Assembly: GCA_945787555.1 (NCBI GenBank)
Contig: CALZJG010000005.1
Coordinates: 1 to 64,000, forward strand
Source of the DNA: an uncultured Chromatiaceae bacterium
GTDB taxonomy: Bacteria; Pseudomonadota; Gammaproteobacteria; DRLM01
DNA: 64,000 nucleotides
Reading direction: 5' to 3'
Shown: positions 37,222-46,449 of the stretch, one piece after another
Numbering within the stretch: position 1 is the first letter of the stretch
Layout: every line of letters begins with the position of its first letter
Translations under genes and position numbers: made by a program
The notes under the pieces: model-generated
Seen by the model: the letters and a program-made list of their open reading frames with translations, nothing else
Database searches by the model: none
What the model was told of the DNA's origin: nothing

Positions 37222-37438
37222 AAATAATGAAGGCTCCGATATTGTTTCTCATTACAGTTTAGGCGCACTCTCTATTCGGCGCCGTCCGGCCCCACCTCCC
37301 GTCCCTCCCATCTGGGGCCCCACTAAAGGCATCACGGCACCCGCCGTTAACCTCAATAAGAGAGTGCAAAAGCCGCGGCCCTTGCGCCTGCTAAACCCCA
37401 GGCATGTTCCGCAGGCTCACGCCGAGGAGGATGCAGTC

Positions 37439-37798
37439 ATGAAGTCTCGATTCTATGCCATCTTACTGGCAATGTTGCTACCCACGAGCGGACAAGCCTT
37501 TACGATCGAGGGCGTGGGCGTGGAGCCTAACGCCCAATTTTGCTACGGACGCGCCATGGTCGGCTTCGATTCAGTGATCAACTCGCGCCTGGGCGTCGCC
37601 CCGGAAGAAGTGCTGCACCTGGCCGCCAAGCAAGTGCTAACGGACGAACCGCCCTACTCGACCTACCTGCTGGGCGTGATATTCAACGCCTATTTGTGGG
37701 AGGGCGCCCCCCATGAGTATGCGGTCAACGTATTCTTCCACTGTGCCAAGGGCAGCGTGCCCGATACGCCGCTACTGACCGGCATCAGCCAGAATTGA
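37439..37798 (+). CDS. Small exported protein of unknown function
   Basis: A 119-residue protein from ATG 37439, chosen because GAGGAGG is upstream and a signal peptide follows (SRFYAILLAMLLPTSGQAF). The mature part has two cysteines (NAQFCYGRAMVG and VFFHCAKG) that could form a disulfide. I do not recognise the family. A longer frame starting at 37190 would overlap the M61 gene and is rejected. It ends five bases before the 3' end of the bactofilin gene on the other strand. Confidence 0.65.
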   Translation: MKSRFYAILLAMLLPTSGQAFTIEGVGVEPNAQFCYGRAMVGFDSVINSRLGVAPEEVLHLAAKQVLTDEPPYSTYLLGVIFNAYLWEGAPHEYAVNVFFHCAKGSVPDTPLLTGISQN

Positions 37799-37803
37799 CG
37801 CCC

Positions 37804-38235
37804 TCAATCCGTGGCGGGCGGGAGGAGTTCCTGCTCGCTGCGGCGATCTTGATAGCGCGTCACCTCGCCGGTCTTGACCATGTGCACCTCACCCTCGAAC
37901 ACGGCACCCTCGGAAATCGCGATGGAGGCGCTTTGCAACTTGCCCGATACCCGCGATCCGGCAGCGATTTCGAGTTTTTCCCGCGCGGTGACATTGCCTT
38001 CCACCTGACCGGCCACGAACACCACGTCAGCGACGATATTGCCCTTCCAACGTGCGGACGGTCCCAGCATCAACGCGCCTTCCAGGTCGCAATCGCCCTC
38101 GACAGCCCCATACACGGCATAATTATCCTTGCCCTTAAGGGTGCCGATAAATGTGGAATCTACGCCGATTAAGGTGCCAAACTCCTTGATCTTGTCGATG
38201 CTTCGCCGTTCCTTCTTACTGAAAAATGATTCCAT
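37804..38235 (-). CDS. Bactofilin (polymer-forming cytoskeletal protein)
   Basis: A 143-residue cytoskeletal protein. The core is the right-handed beta-helix of DUF583, seen as repeated short strands with Gly turns (FIGTLKGKDNYAVYGAVEGD, VAGQVEGNVTAREKLEIAAG). The start at 38235 has GGAGAG upstream and gives the typical short N-terminal tail (MESFFSKKERRSIDKIKEFG). Bactofilins form filaments that organise cell wall enzymes. No M23 peptidase partner is adjacent. Confidence 0.9.
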   Translation of the reverse strand: MESFFSKKERRSIDKIKEFGTLIGVDSTFIGTLKGKDNYAVYGAVEGDCDLEGALMLGPSARWKGNIVADVVFVAGQVEGNVTAREKLEIAAGSRVSGKLQSASIAISEGAVFEGEVHMVKTGEVTRYQDRRSEQELLPPATD

Positions 38236-38303
38236 GCTTGTCTCTCCGCAGTGCGTGCTTGCCACAGGCCTAGCCATAGTAACGGCACCAAGCTCACCCG
38301 ACT

Positions 38304-39326
38304 TCAACCCACGTCGTGCAATGCCGCGACCGCCTCTGCCACCAGGCGCGGGCCGCGATAAATCAGGCCGCTATAAATCTGCACGAGACTGGCCCCGGCG
38401 CGCACTTTCTCCACTGCATCCGCCCCGGAAAGGATACCGCCCACAGCGATGACGGGCACCTCGCCCGCCAGTGCCGCGCACAGTTGCCGCACCACCTCGG
38501 TGGCGCGCGCCGTGAGTGGCGCGCCGCTCAATCCGCCGCTTTCTTGCGCATGCGGCAGGTTTTCGACCCCGGCGCGGCTAACGGTGGTGTTGGTGGCGAT
38601 CACGCCGTCGACGCGCAACTCGCGCACGATGGCAGCGACATCATGGATCGCCTCGACAGTGAGGTCGGGGGCGATCTTGACCGTCAAGGGCACGTATTTG
38701 CCGTGTCGCTCCGCCAGCGCCGCCTGCTCGCGCTTCAAGGCCCCCAGCAAGGCCAAGAGCGCCTCGCGCTCCTGCAATTGGCGTAGATCGGCGGTGTTGG
38801 GCGAGGAAATATTCACTGTGACATAACTGGCATGGGCATACACCTTGCGCAAGCCGATCAGGTAATCATCCACCGCGCGCTCCACCGGGGTATCGAAATT
38901 CTTGCCAATATTAATGCCCAGGATGCCGCGATAACGCGCCCGCGCCACATTGGCCAGCAACGCCTCGATGCCGTCATTGTTGAAGCCCATGCGGTTGATG
39001 ATGGCCTCGGCCTGCGGGAGGCGAAACATCCGCGGGCGCGGATTGCCCGGTTGGGGACGCGGCGTGACCGTGCCGACCTCGATGAAGCCGAAACCCAAGT
39101 CCGCCAAGGCATCAATATATTCGCCGTTCTTGTCCAAGCCGGCGGCCAACCCCACCGGATTAGGAAAACGCAGGCCCATCACCTCGCGCGGCGCGTCCAG
39201 CGCCGGCCCTGTACTCAGCGACGCTACGCCGAAACCGTGCGCGACGCGCAAGGCCTTGAGCGTCACATGATGGGCGGTTTCCGCCTCAAGGCGAAACAAC
39301 AGCGGACGTAACAAGGAATAGCTAAT
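38304..39326 (-). CDS. pyrD: Dihydroorotate dehydrogenase (quinone), class 2, probable AUU start
   Basis: A membrane-associated flavoenzyme of pyrimidine synthesis. The family pattern fits: [18 protein letters not shown], then [25 protein letters not shown], and a C-terminal [11 protein letters not shown]. The start is odd. Homologues begin just before YSLLRPLLF, and here that codon is ATT at 39324-39326, with AGGAG six bases upstream. In-frame ATG 39383, GTG and TTG codons lie further up without a good binding site and would add about 19 residues that do not look like PyrD. The ATT start gives 340 residues, the normal length. The product is certain; the start is inference. Confidence 0.93.
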   Translation of the reverse strand: MSYSLLRPLLFRLEAETAHHVTLKALRVAHGFGVASLSTGPALDAPREVMGLRFPNPVGLAAGLDKNGEYIDALADLGFGFIEVGTVTPRPQPGNPRPRMFRLPQAEAIINRMGFNNDGIEALLANVARARYRGILGINIGKNFDTPVERAVDDYLIGLRKVYAHASYVTVNISSPNTADLRQLQEREALLALLGALKREQAALAERHGKYVPLTVKIAPDLTVEAIHDVAAIVRELRVDGVIATNTTVSRAGVENLPHAQESGGLSGAPLTARATEVVRQLCAALAGEVPVIAVGGILSGADAVEKVRAGASLVQIYSGLIYRGPRLVAEAVAALHDVG

Positions 39327-39441
39327 GACACGCTCCTGACATGAGCTCCTGCACAAGGACACTATCTTACCAGGCTGCGCCATCGCCGCGGCACGGCGGC
39401 TATGCTAGGCTAGCTGACATTCGATTATCGGGAGACACATC

Positions 39442-39960
39442 ATGGGTTTGCGCAGCGGCGCCGCTTTGATACTCACCTGTCTGCTCATCACGAGTTGCAG
39501 CGTGCCCTTCTTCGGTAAGAAGGACGTGGAAGAGCCCGCCCCTCAGAACCGGGCGGTTCCCACCATGAACATGGACAAGCAACAACGCGAGGCGCTGCGC
39601 CAGCGCGCCGAACAAGGCGACGCCGATGCGCAGTACCAACTGGGCATGAGCTATTGCTGCGGCTACGGGCCCGGGCGCACCGAGACCCAAGCTCGCGCCT
39701 GGCTGTGCCGCGCCGCCGCGCAAGGTCATGTGGAGGCACAATTTCAATTGGGGCAGGTCTATGGCCTGCGCACCACGACACTGCTGATGCGGACCACCCA
39801 ATACCCCGTTTACGCCCATTATTGGTACAGCCGCGCCGCCGCGCAGGGTCACGGACTGGCCAGCGGCTATCGCGACGCCCTGGCGCAGGATCTCAGCCCG
39901 CGACAACTGGAGCGCTCGGACGCTTGGCTAAATAATCTCGGCAGTGTGGCTTGCGGCTGA
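39442..39960 (+). CDS. Sel1-repeat lipoprotein
   Basis: A 172-residue lipoprotein. The lipobox is LITSC near residue 20. Two or three Sel1 (TPR-like) repeats follow (RAEQGDADAQYQLGMSY, RAAAQGHVEAQFQLGQVYG, SRAAAQGHGLASGYRDAL). Such proteins mediate protein contacts in the envelope; the partner is unknown. GGGAG stands just before the ATG. It is divergent from pyrD. Confidence 0.88.
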   Translation: MGLRSGAALILTCLLITSCSVPFFGKKDVEEPAPQNRAVPTMNMDKQQREALRQRAEQGDADAQYQLGMSYCCGYGPGRTETQARAWLCRAAAQGHVEAQFQLGQVYGLRTTTLLMRTTQYPVYAHYWYSRAAAQGHGLASGYRDALAQDLSPRQLERSDAWLNNLGSVACG

Positions 39961-40251
39961 CCTTACCGCTCAACCACCGCCATTGAAGTGCGAACTCGCC
40001 GCTACACTTTGTGGTAACAGTGTAGCGGGCGAAGATTCCTCAGCAGCGCCTCACGCGCAGACAAGCGGGGCGCATAGCCACGGCCCCTCGTCCCGTTGAG
40101 GGAGCCTGGAGCGCAAGCCTAGCTAAGGGACCGACCCGCCCTCACTCCAACCGCTGCGCCCCCTTGCCAGGCCCTCCCCACCTCCGGGAGAGGGGGGTTA
40201 AGAAGTGCGCGTGCAGGTGCGGCTTTTATGCGGTTTCTATAAACGCCTTTC

Positions 40252-41007
40252 TCAGTCATCCCCCACCCCGTAGCCATAGCGGCTGATCAACGCCCGTGCC
40301 GCGTCACCGCGTAAGAACGTCATGAACGCCCGCGCCGTGGCATTGTCGCTGGCGCGGCGTAACAACACGGCTTGCTGGCGGATGGGCGGGTAGTATGCCG
40401 GATCCACCACACAGGCGCTGCCGGCCCGCTTGCGCGGCAAGCGCGCCACTTGCGCCTGGGCCACCACGCCCAACTCGGCATTGCGCGTGGCCACGAATTG
40501 AAACGCCTGCACCACATTCTCGCCGCGCAACAAGCGCGGCCTCACCTGGTCTCTGATGCCCAATGACTCGAACACCGCCAACGCCGCCGCGCCGTAAGGC
40601 GCCAACTCCGGATTGGCGATAGCCAGGCGGCGGTAATCCAAGGCGCGCAGCACCGCCGCGCAGTCGGCGCGCACGCGCTGCGGATCGGCACTCCACACCA
40701 CCAGGCGGCCCAGCGCATAGATGTAACGACTCTCCGATACCGCCTCGCCCTCCGCTACCAGTTGCGCAGGCTCGCGCTCACTGGCGGCCAAGAAGACATC
40801 GTAGGGCGCGCCGTGGAGAATCTGCGCGTAAAGACTCCCGGTCGAACCGCTGCTCAGTTTCACTGACTCACCGCTGCTGCGTTCGAAGAGCGCCACCAAC
40901 TCGCGCGCCGGCGCCATGAAATTGCCCGCCACCGCCACCAAAGCCTCGGCCTGGGTGGTGCCTATCAAGCACCATAACAGCCCAAACCATCCCCAGCGTC
41001 CGCGCAT
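40252..41007 (-). CDS. modA: Molybdate-type ABC transporter substrate-binding protein
   Basis: A 251-residue periplasmic protein with a signal peptide (WFGLLWCLIGTTQA) and the SBP_bac_11 fold. LSSGSTGSLYAQILHGAPYD and VFLAASE form the anion site; NAELGVVAQAQV lies in the second lobe. Length matches ModA, but no modB or modC is adjacent, so it is an orphan and may bind another oxyanion. The ATG at 41007 is used rather than the GTG just before it. Confidence 0.82.
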   Translation of the reverse strand: MRGRWGWFGLLWCLIGTTQAEALVAVAGNFMAPARELVALFERSSGESVKLSSGSTGSLYAQILHGAPYDVFLAASEREPAQLVAEGEAVSESRYIYALGRLVVWSADPQRVRADCAAVLRALDYRRLAIANPELAPYGAAALAVFESLGIRDQVRPRLLRGENVVQAFQFVATRNAELGVVAQAQVARLPRKRAGSACVVDPAYYPPIRQQAVLLRRASDNATARAFMTFLRGDAARALISRYGYGVGDD

Positions 41008-41041
41008 CACACTTACCCCTATTCCCCGTGTCTTTACCCAC

Positions 41042-41086
41042 CCTGATGGAAATGGTTACATATGAGGTGTCACTTTCCCATCAGGA
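41042..41086 (+). promoter_or_regulatory. Leader hairpin that covers the sodB ribosome binding site
   Basis: CCTGATGG (41042-41049) can pair with CCATCAGG (41078-41085). The second arm contains the AGGA that serves as ribosome binding site for the ATG at 41098, so folding would hide it. It may be chance, but it could allow translational control. Confidence 0.4.
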
Positions 41087-41097
41087 CATACATCACC

Positions 41098-41679
41098 ATG
41101 GCTTTCACCCTGCCCGAATTATCATACGGCCACGACGCCCTGCAGCCTCATATTTCCGCCGAGACCATCGACTACCACTACGGCAAGCATCACCGCGCCT
41201 ATGTGGAAAATCTCAACAAACTGGTGCCCGGCACCGAATACGAAAACATGACGCTGGAAGAGATCATCAACAAAGCCGAGGGCCCCATATTCAACAATGC
41301 CGCGCAAGTGTGGAACCATAATTTTTACTGGAGCTGCCTCAGTCCGGGCGTTTCATCTACACCCATCGGCCCCATGGCCCTGGCGATCAAAAAATATTTC
41401 GGTGGCATCGACGAATTCAAGCAACAATTCACCCAAGCCGCTTTGAGCAACTTCGGCTCAGGGTGGACCTGGCTGGTAAAAAAACCCGGCGGCATACTGG
41501 CCATCGAAAACACCTCCAATGCCGACACCCCCATCGCACGCGGCGACAAACCGCTGCTCACCTGCGATGTGTGGGAGCATGCCTATTACATCGACTACCG
41601 CAACGCCCGCGCCCAATACGTGGAAAATTTCTGGAAGCTGGTGGATTGGGAGTACATCACCCAACGGCTGATGGGATAG
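41098..41679 (+). CDS. sodB: Superoxide dismutase, iron type
   Basis: A 193-residue cytosolic SOD of the Fe/Mn family. Metal ligands are seen in YHYGKHHRAYVENLN (His near 27), AQVWNHNFYW (His near 74) and DVWEHAYYIDY (Asp and His near 157 and 161). The AQVWNH and SGWTWLV patterns fit the iron type. The start at 41098 gives the family N-terminus (MAFTLPELSYGHDALQPHIS). The AGGA ribosome binding site lies inside a leader hairpin. It is divergent from modA. Confidence 0.95.
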   Translation: MAFTLPELSYGHDALQPHISAETIDYHYGKHHRAYVENLNKLVPGTEYENMTLEEIINKAEGPIFNNAAQVWNHNFYWSCLSPGVSSTPIGPMALAIKKYFGGIDEFKQQFTQAALSNFGSGWTWLVKKPGGILAIENTSNADTPIARGDKPLLTCDVWEHAYYIDYRNARAQYVENFWKLVDWEYITQRLMG

Positions 41680-42191
41680 CCAGGCAGCATGCGGCGGATT
41701 GCGTTACCAACATCCACCTTAACGTATGAATGCGGCAATGAACTACCTAGCACCGAAAGCTCCCCCCTTTCAGTAGGAAGTCTGGACGGAGGGGTGCAAG
41801 GGTTGCAATCAACGCTGTCGACCCAAACCCGCCCCGCCTCCTCGGAAGCGCTGCCGGCCCCCGCTGCTAGGGGGAGGGCACTTGCTCAAATCTATATTCC
41901 TGCAAGGTGAGTCAAAGACCAGTTGTGGCGCGCGACATAACGCATTGACATCAGGGCAGACTGCCGCAAAGGGGAAACGGCACAGTCTTTATGACGAAGT
42001 GAATCATAATCGCGGTATGCGGTATTAGGCGGAGCCAGGATCTCACCGCCAGAAGAAGTCGTGGGGTGGAGGCCATGAAATCACGCATTGCCGGATTCTT
42101 GTGGCCTAGGGGCCTGGATCACGTTACATTCCATCCGCGCGAGCCGCTGACTCCCATCCCTGCCCCGCCAGCTCAACAACAATGCAAGCGG
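41680..42191. other. Non-coding stretch after sodB
   Basis: About 510 bases with no gene-like frame. C-rich and G-rich tracts are seen near 41755-41790 and 41840-41880. They resemble those near 17750, 40150, 29060 and 63790, and may be copies of a diverged intergenic repeat. No terminator with a T-tract is obvious. Confidence 0.45.
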
Positions 42192-42695
42192 TCATTGCGC
42201 GCGGGCGTTGCCCACGCCGAACAACAGATTCAGGATCAGCAAGGCCATGCCCAGCAACAATCCGCCGACGCCGAGGTACACCGCCGCCTCGGTGGCGAAG
42301 GCGTGATGGGCCGCCTCGGTGCCCATACCGGGACTCAAGCGATAGAGATTGAACCAGCCCAGAGCATAGACCCCGCCTAAACCGATGGGCAGCGAGGTGA
42401 GCATCTTGAGCCACGGCCGCATGCCGGTAAAAGCCAGCAACAGCATCAAGCCTAGGGTGAAGGCGCCGATCCCGGTGGCGTGAAAATGGGCGCGCTGTTG
42501 ATATCGCCAGATTCTATCCGAGCTGCGATTGATGCTCTTGTGCAGCTCCGCATGGGCACGCACCTGGCTCTTGATCCCGTCTTTAATACTGTCTTCATTG
42601 CTTCCAAAGGCGATGCCTAGAAAGATGCCGAACAGCAAAGTCAACAAGGCCAGGGCGAGCCCGGGGCGAACGTGCTTGAGGCGGTCGGACAGCAT
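42192..42695 (-). CDS. Membrane protein of unknown function (four helices)
   Basis: A 167-residue protein with hydrophobic segments at about 12-30, 75-93, 98-115 and 133-155. A polar loop (NEDSIKDGIKSQVRAHAEL) follows helix 1 and ends in HKSINRSSDRIWRYQQRAHF. I do not recognise a named family. There is no strong ribosome binding site before the ATG at 42695. It is followed 142 bases upstream by nnrU on the same strand; a joint role is not shown. Confidence 0.7.
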   Translation of the reverse strand: MLSDRLKHVRPGLALALLTLLFGIFLGIAFGSNEDSIKDGIKSQVRAHAELHKSINRSSDRIWRYQQRAHFHATGIGAFTLGLMLLLAFTGMRPWLKMLTSLPIGLGGVYALGWFNLYRLSPGMGTEAAHHAFATEAAVYLGVGGLLLGMALLILNLLFGVGNARAQ

Positions 42696-42837
42696 AGAAG
42701 AGTTTTTTTGTTTTGTGGCATCAGACAGTGTAAGCCAGATCCGCTCAAGTAGGTTGCTTTCATACGCAGCGATTAATGACAGAGGCCAATCACCGGGCCG
42801 CGTAACAAGTTACCAAGACGTCGAGTTCACTTATCCA

Positions 42838-43413
42838 TCAGCGCCCGATGAGCGCGACACCGATCAGGCTGGCATGCCACCAAGAAACAAAGGCGGCATA
42901 GAGCGCAATCCCACCCACCACAGCGATGATGTCGTTCGCCTTTGCACGCGGCGCACTAGGAATAGGCCGCTGTGCCCGGTGTTTCATCGAGATGCGATCC
43001 AAGCCGGCCCACGCCAGAAATGAGCCGAACAATACAACGTCTGCGAGCATGCCGTTGGCCAGCAGATGGGCCACGGCCCACAGTTTTGTGGCCACTAGCA
43101 TGGGATGCTTGGCGGCCGTTTTGATACGTCCAGGCAGGTAAGCGGCCAGCAGCAGCGAAAACACCGGGACCAACAGCAACATCGCCACATGGCTCAGCCA
43201 CGCAGGCGGCGCATAGAGCATCACCGGCTCTGCGCGCGCCAGGCCGTAGCCCCACACGATCAGCGCGAAGCCCACGATGGACAGCAGCGAAATCCCCCCT
43301 TTCCATGACCACTCTCCCAGCTGCGCCACCATGCGGTCGCGCCACGCGACGTTGATGATCGACACCGAGTGCACGGCGAAGAAGATGACCAATCCGAGTA
43401 GCAATGTGACCAT
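42838..43413 (-). CDS. NnrU family membrane protein
   Basis: A 191-residue membrane protein of the NnrU family, related to the heme-linked NnrS/NnrU group of denitrifiers and to isoprenylcysteine methyltransferase-like folds. Segments VTLLLGLVIFFAVHSVSI, AKHPMLVATKLWAVAHLLAN and the later LFGSFLAWAGLDRISMKHR fit. About five hydrophobic helices. AGGAC precedes the ATG. It is unlinked to any denitrification gene here, so the role is open. Confidence 0.85.
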   Translation of the reverse strand: MVTLLLGLVIFFAVHSVSIINVAWRDRMVAQLGEWSWKGGISLLSIVGFALIVWGYGLARAEPVMLYAPPAWLSHVAMLLLVPVFSLLLAAYLPGRIKTAAKHPMLVATKLWAVAHLLANGMLADVVLFGSFLAWAGLDRISMKHRAQRPIPSAPRAKANDIIAVVGGIALYAAFVSWWHASLIGVALIGR

Positions 43414-43909
43414 TAGATTTGTCCTAAGACCCGTCCTACGATTTTGGAGAACGCGCGTGCAAAGCCTGGCTGGTGGATCACGCGCAGCGTTACGTACACA
43501 CCATTACTCTGAGCAAACGCTCCGCCACGCGTGGCGACCGCTTGCTACTTGCCCATGTGCCGCCTTGGCTGTCAAGAACTAGCCCTGTCCGCGCCAGCCG
43601 TTGGCCCATGTCACGATCACCCCCAATCTGAATGCCGTGAACGGCGGTTTGTTTTCGCGGCCACCGCCCCTTGCACCATCACCACACTCAAACCACTGAT
43701 AATTCGTTTCTTTACTTACGATTGGAATCCAACTTGGCAGCGGCGGAGACTGTGCTACTATTCGTTTTTTTTAGTTTTACCATACCGCCTTCTGCGGCGG
43801 CCGAGAACATGGTTTGAGGGGTTTGTCGTACTGGATATCAGGAATTAGATCTCGAAAACACCGTGTTCGAAATTAACCAGGCCTTTAAAGATCATAAAAG
43901 GGGGAGTTT
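43414..43909. other. Non-coding stretch upstream of the carbonic anhydrase
   Basis: Nearly 500 bases. The last 150 are AT-rich and likely hold the promoter of the carbonic anhydrase gene, with GGGGGAG just before its ATG. No convincing hexamer pair or gene fragment is seen. Confidence 0.45.
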
Positions 43910-45199
43910 ATGCATCTTGTTACCCGTCATCTGGTCCACGCCGGCATCGTCACGTCTCTGGCTCTAGGCTCAACGGCAATCACACAAGCAGCCACCCAGG
44001 CAAGTGCGGTGATCGTCAGCGCGGAAACTACCACATCCGCGTCCGCCGAAAGCCTGAATAAGCGCCTACATATACTGGGAATCACTCCCGCACCGGGGGC
44101 AACCGCGCCGAAGACCACCGCAGCGCCAAGCACCGCCGCGGACAAGCTCGACGGGGCGCCGGAAAAACCCACGGCGCAGGCAGCCGAACTTGCCAAAGAA
44201 ACGCCTCACGGCGGCAAGATGGCCGCACCGTCGCCTGCAACCGCCGCCGCCCAAGCGCCTGAAACACCCGCTGCCGCCGACACCGCTGCAGCACATCACC
44301 GGGTCCCGCCCGCCGCTAGTGCCCCCCCCGTGGTTGCCACACCAACAGATACCGAACATGAAAAGTCGCCCGCTCCACAGGCAGCAGCCAAGAATAGCGG
44401 GCATGCCAGTATGGCATCGAAGGTGGAAGCGGCCGACACCAACACCAATGCCCATAAAGGGGCGCTAATGCCGGCCAAGGCCACCGCCATGGCGGAAAGT
44501 CACGCCGCGGCTGGCCACCACGAAGTCCACTGGTCATATGGTGGGGCAGGCGCACCCTCTCTCTGGGGCGACCTAAAGAAGCAGTTTGCCACCTGCAAAG
44601 CCGGCAAGAAACAGTCACCCATCGACATTTCTACTGTCACGATCACAGCGCTGCCGAAAATTGCATTTGATTACGGCATCTCGCCGCTGAAAATCATCAA
44701 CAACGGCCATGCCATCCAAGCCAACTACAAGTCTGGCAGCGCCATCCGTGTAGATGGCAAAAAATATGAATTGCTTCAGGTCCATTTCCACGCCCCCAGC
44801 GAACACACCATCGGCGGCCGGACGCTCGATATGGTGGCCCATCTGGTGCATAAAGCCGCCGACGGTCAACTTGCCGTCGTCGGCGTGCTGATGGAAAAAG
44901 GCAACAGCAATACCTTCATAGACCAACTGTGGGCGCATATGCCGGCCAAGGCCGGACCGGCCGTTGACGTCGACCACATCATTGTCGACATCAATAGTCT
45001 GTTGCCGGCGAACAAGAGCTACTACACATATACCGGCTCGCTCACCACACCGCCATGCACCGAAGGCGTGAAGTGGATGGTCTTGACTCACCCCGTCACA
45101 GTCTCGGCGGCCCAAATCGCACAATACACCCGCATCTACTCAGGCACTGCGCGACCCGTGCAACCGCTCAACGGCCGCGTCGTGTTGATGCAAAACTAA
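43910..45199 (+). CDS. Periplasmic alpha-carbonic anhydrase with long Ala/Pro/His linker
   Basis: A 429-residue protein. A signal peptide (residues 1-27) is followed by about 170 residues of Ala/Pro/Thr/Lys-rich low-complexity sequence with scattered His (AASKVEAADTNTNAHK, AMAESHAAAGHHEVHW). The catalytic domain starts near 205 (WSYGGAGAPSLWGDL, KQSPIDI). Zinc ligands lie in QVHFHAPSEH and AHLVH. The proton-transfer and gate regions include TYTGSLTTPPC. The glutamate that normally precedes the third His by two residues is Val here, a variant seen in bacterial members. It interconverts CO2 and bicarbonate in the periplasm. The linker may tether it to the envelope. Confidence 0.92.
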   Translation: MHLVTRHLVHAGIVTSLALGSTAITQAATQASAVIVSAETTTSASAESLNKRLHILGITPAPGATAPKTTAAPSTAADKLDGAPEKPTAQAAELAKETPHGGKMAAPSPATAAAQAPETPAAADTAAAHHRVPPAASAPPVVATPTDTEHEKSPAPQAAAKNSGHASMASKVEAADTNTNAHKGALMPAKATAMAESHAAAGHHEVHWSYGGAGAPSLWGDLKKQFATCKAGKKQSPIDISTVTITALPKIAFDYGISPLKIINNGHAIQANYKSGSAIRVDGKKYELLQVHFHAPSEHTIGGRTLDMVAHLVHKAADGQLAVVGVLMEKGNSNTFIDQLWAHMPAKAGPAVDVDHIIVDINSLLPANKSYYTYTGSLTTPPCTEGVKWMVLTHPVTVSAAQIAQYTRIYSGTARPVQPLNGRVVLMQN

Positions 45200-45210
45200 A
45201 CTGCCTGCAG

Positions 45211-45241
45211 GGTGGGTCAGCGCCTGCGGCGCTGACCCACC
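45211..45241. repeat. Perfect 13-bp inverted repeat after the carbonic anhydrase gene
   Basis: Arms 45211-45223 and 45229-45241 with a 5-base loop, 12 bases past the stop. No T-tract follows, so it would be a weak intrinsic terminator or an mRNA-stabilising hairpin. Confidence 0.7.
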
Positions 45242-45496
45242 ATTGCCCCGCCAGACCCTCGCCGGCGCCGCACGTCGGCTCGCAAGCGCTCTCACCCACC
45301 AGCTCGATAACGCAGCGCGTAGACCCACACGACCACCGGGCAAGACGCTAAATGCTCACCCAACCCCTCGCAATGTGCTCGCTTCCCGTCTATCGCTCCG
45401 TTTCCGTATGAGCATTCCGGCTAGCGCCATATGCACACCACCCGCCGAGCTAGTGCCTCCTCGGAGGTCTCAAGTGTTTCAAGACCGCAGACATAC

Positions 45497-46324
45497 TTAC
45501 CACCTCAATGAAAAACGCAGCCCCAGATAATCACCGACGTACTCTCCATGGCGAGGCGCCAAATCGATACTGATGTTCGTCCGCGCATCGAGGCCCAATC
45601 TGCGGTCAACCCACTGGTTGGCGGTACCGAGCGGGTCGGTAAGCACGAGGATTAACTTGTCGGCGAAACTGCGTGGCCCGGGCTTGCTCTTAGTACGCGC
45701 CCGCGGCATCTCAAACACATATCGCCCTACGAGGAAGCCCGCCAACGGCGTCGACAGTAAGTCCTGTATCGACACGGGTTCGAACAAGGCCTCGGCAGAG
45801 TACTCAAAGAGCGTGGAAAGGAGTACGGAATACCCAAAGGCGTTCCAGGCGGGATAACCGCGCTCGCGGGCGCGAATGTAATACGCCGCCCCCCAGTAGG
45901 GATGCAATACGTAGTTGATAAAATGGTTGTCCTGATCTTTGACCGGCTCCTTCACATTGTCCCGCCACCTTTGAAAGCTATACTCCTCCTTGTCATCTTG
46001 AGACCAGGAGGAGATTTGTTCAGGCATGAGGTAGAGCACGCCGATGATCGCGAATTGGAAGCCCAGGAAATAACCCGTGTCGCGGGTAAGCCCCCGCCAA
46101 TCGCGGGTCGTGGGATAAGCGCCTAGACTCACCTCCTCGGCGACCTCGTGTGCAGGCGAGATATCTATCGCAATATCTTCGCTCACCGGATAGACCGCAC
46201 GGCGTTCATACTGGACCTTGTGGCCGAGATCCAGATCGGCGGCGGCGCAGACATTGATCAGGCAAGTCAACACACCGATGGCCAACAAGACACATGCCGG
46301 GGTTAGACTCGAATTTGTTTGCAT
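45497..46324 (-). CDS. DUF3943 domain exported protein
   Basis: A 275-residue protein with a signal peptide (VLLAIGVLTCLINVCAAAD). The DUF3943 core is recognised by DNHFINYVLHPYWGAAYY followed by IRARERGY, and later LFEYSAEALFEPVSIQDL. It ends in LRFSLRW, a beta-strand with aromatic end, so an outer-membrane or periplasmic site is likely. The family is of unknown function. It is convergent with the carbonic anhydrase gene. Confidence 0.83.
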   Translation of the reverse strand: MQTNSSLTPACVLLAIGVLTCLINVCAAADLDLGHKVQYERRAVYPVSEDIAIDISPAHEVAEEVSLGAYPTTRDWRGLTRDTGYFLGFQFAIIGVLYLMPEQISSWSQDDKEEYSFQRWRDNVKEPVKDQDNHFINYVLHPYWGAAYYIRARERGYPAWNAFGYSVLLSTLFEYSAEALFEPVSIQDLLSTPLAGFLVGRYVFEMPRARTKSKPGPRSFADKLILVLTDPLGTANQWVDRRLGLDARTNISIDLAPRHGEYVGDYLGLRFSLRW

Positions 46325-46449
46325 CTTTGTGCAGCCTACCTTTCGGTCGAGGTGCTGATCGACGCCTCGTTAGGACCTCTATCTTCTCTCGAAAGCAGTC
46401 ATTACCCAATATCCACGCCTAGTTGACCGCCTTAACTATCACGTGCAAA

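Noticed and set aside
37190-37438. N-terminal extension of the small exported protein
   Set aside because: It overlaps the M61 gene and would bury the signal peptide; the start at 37439 has a strong binding site.
39327-39383. ATG start of pyrD at 39383
   Set aside because: It adds about 19 residues that do not look like PyrD and lacks a binding site.
42066-42380. Plus-strand open frame after sodB
   Set aside because: Mostly antisense to the membrane protein gene at 42192-42695; no features of its own.
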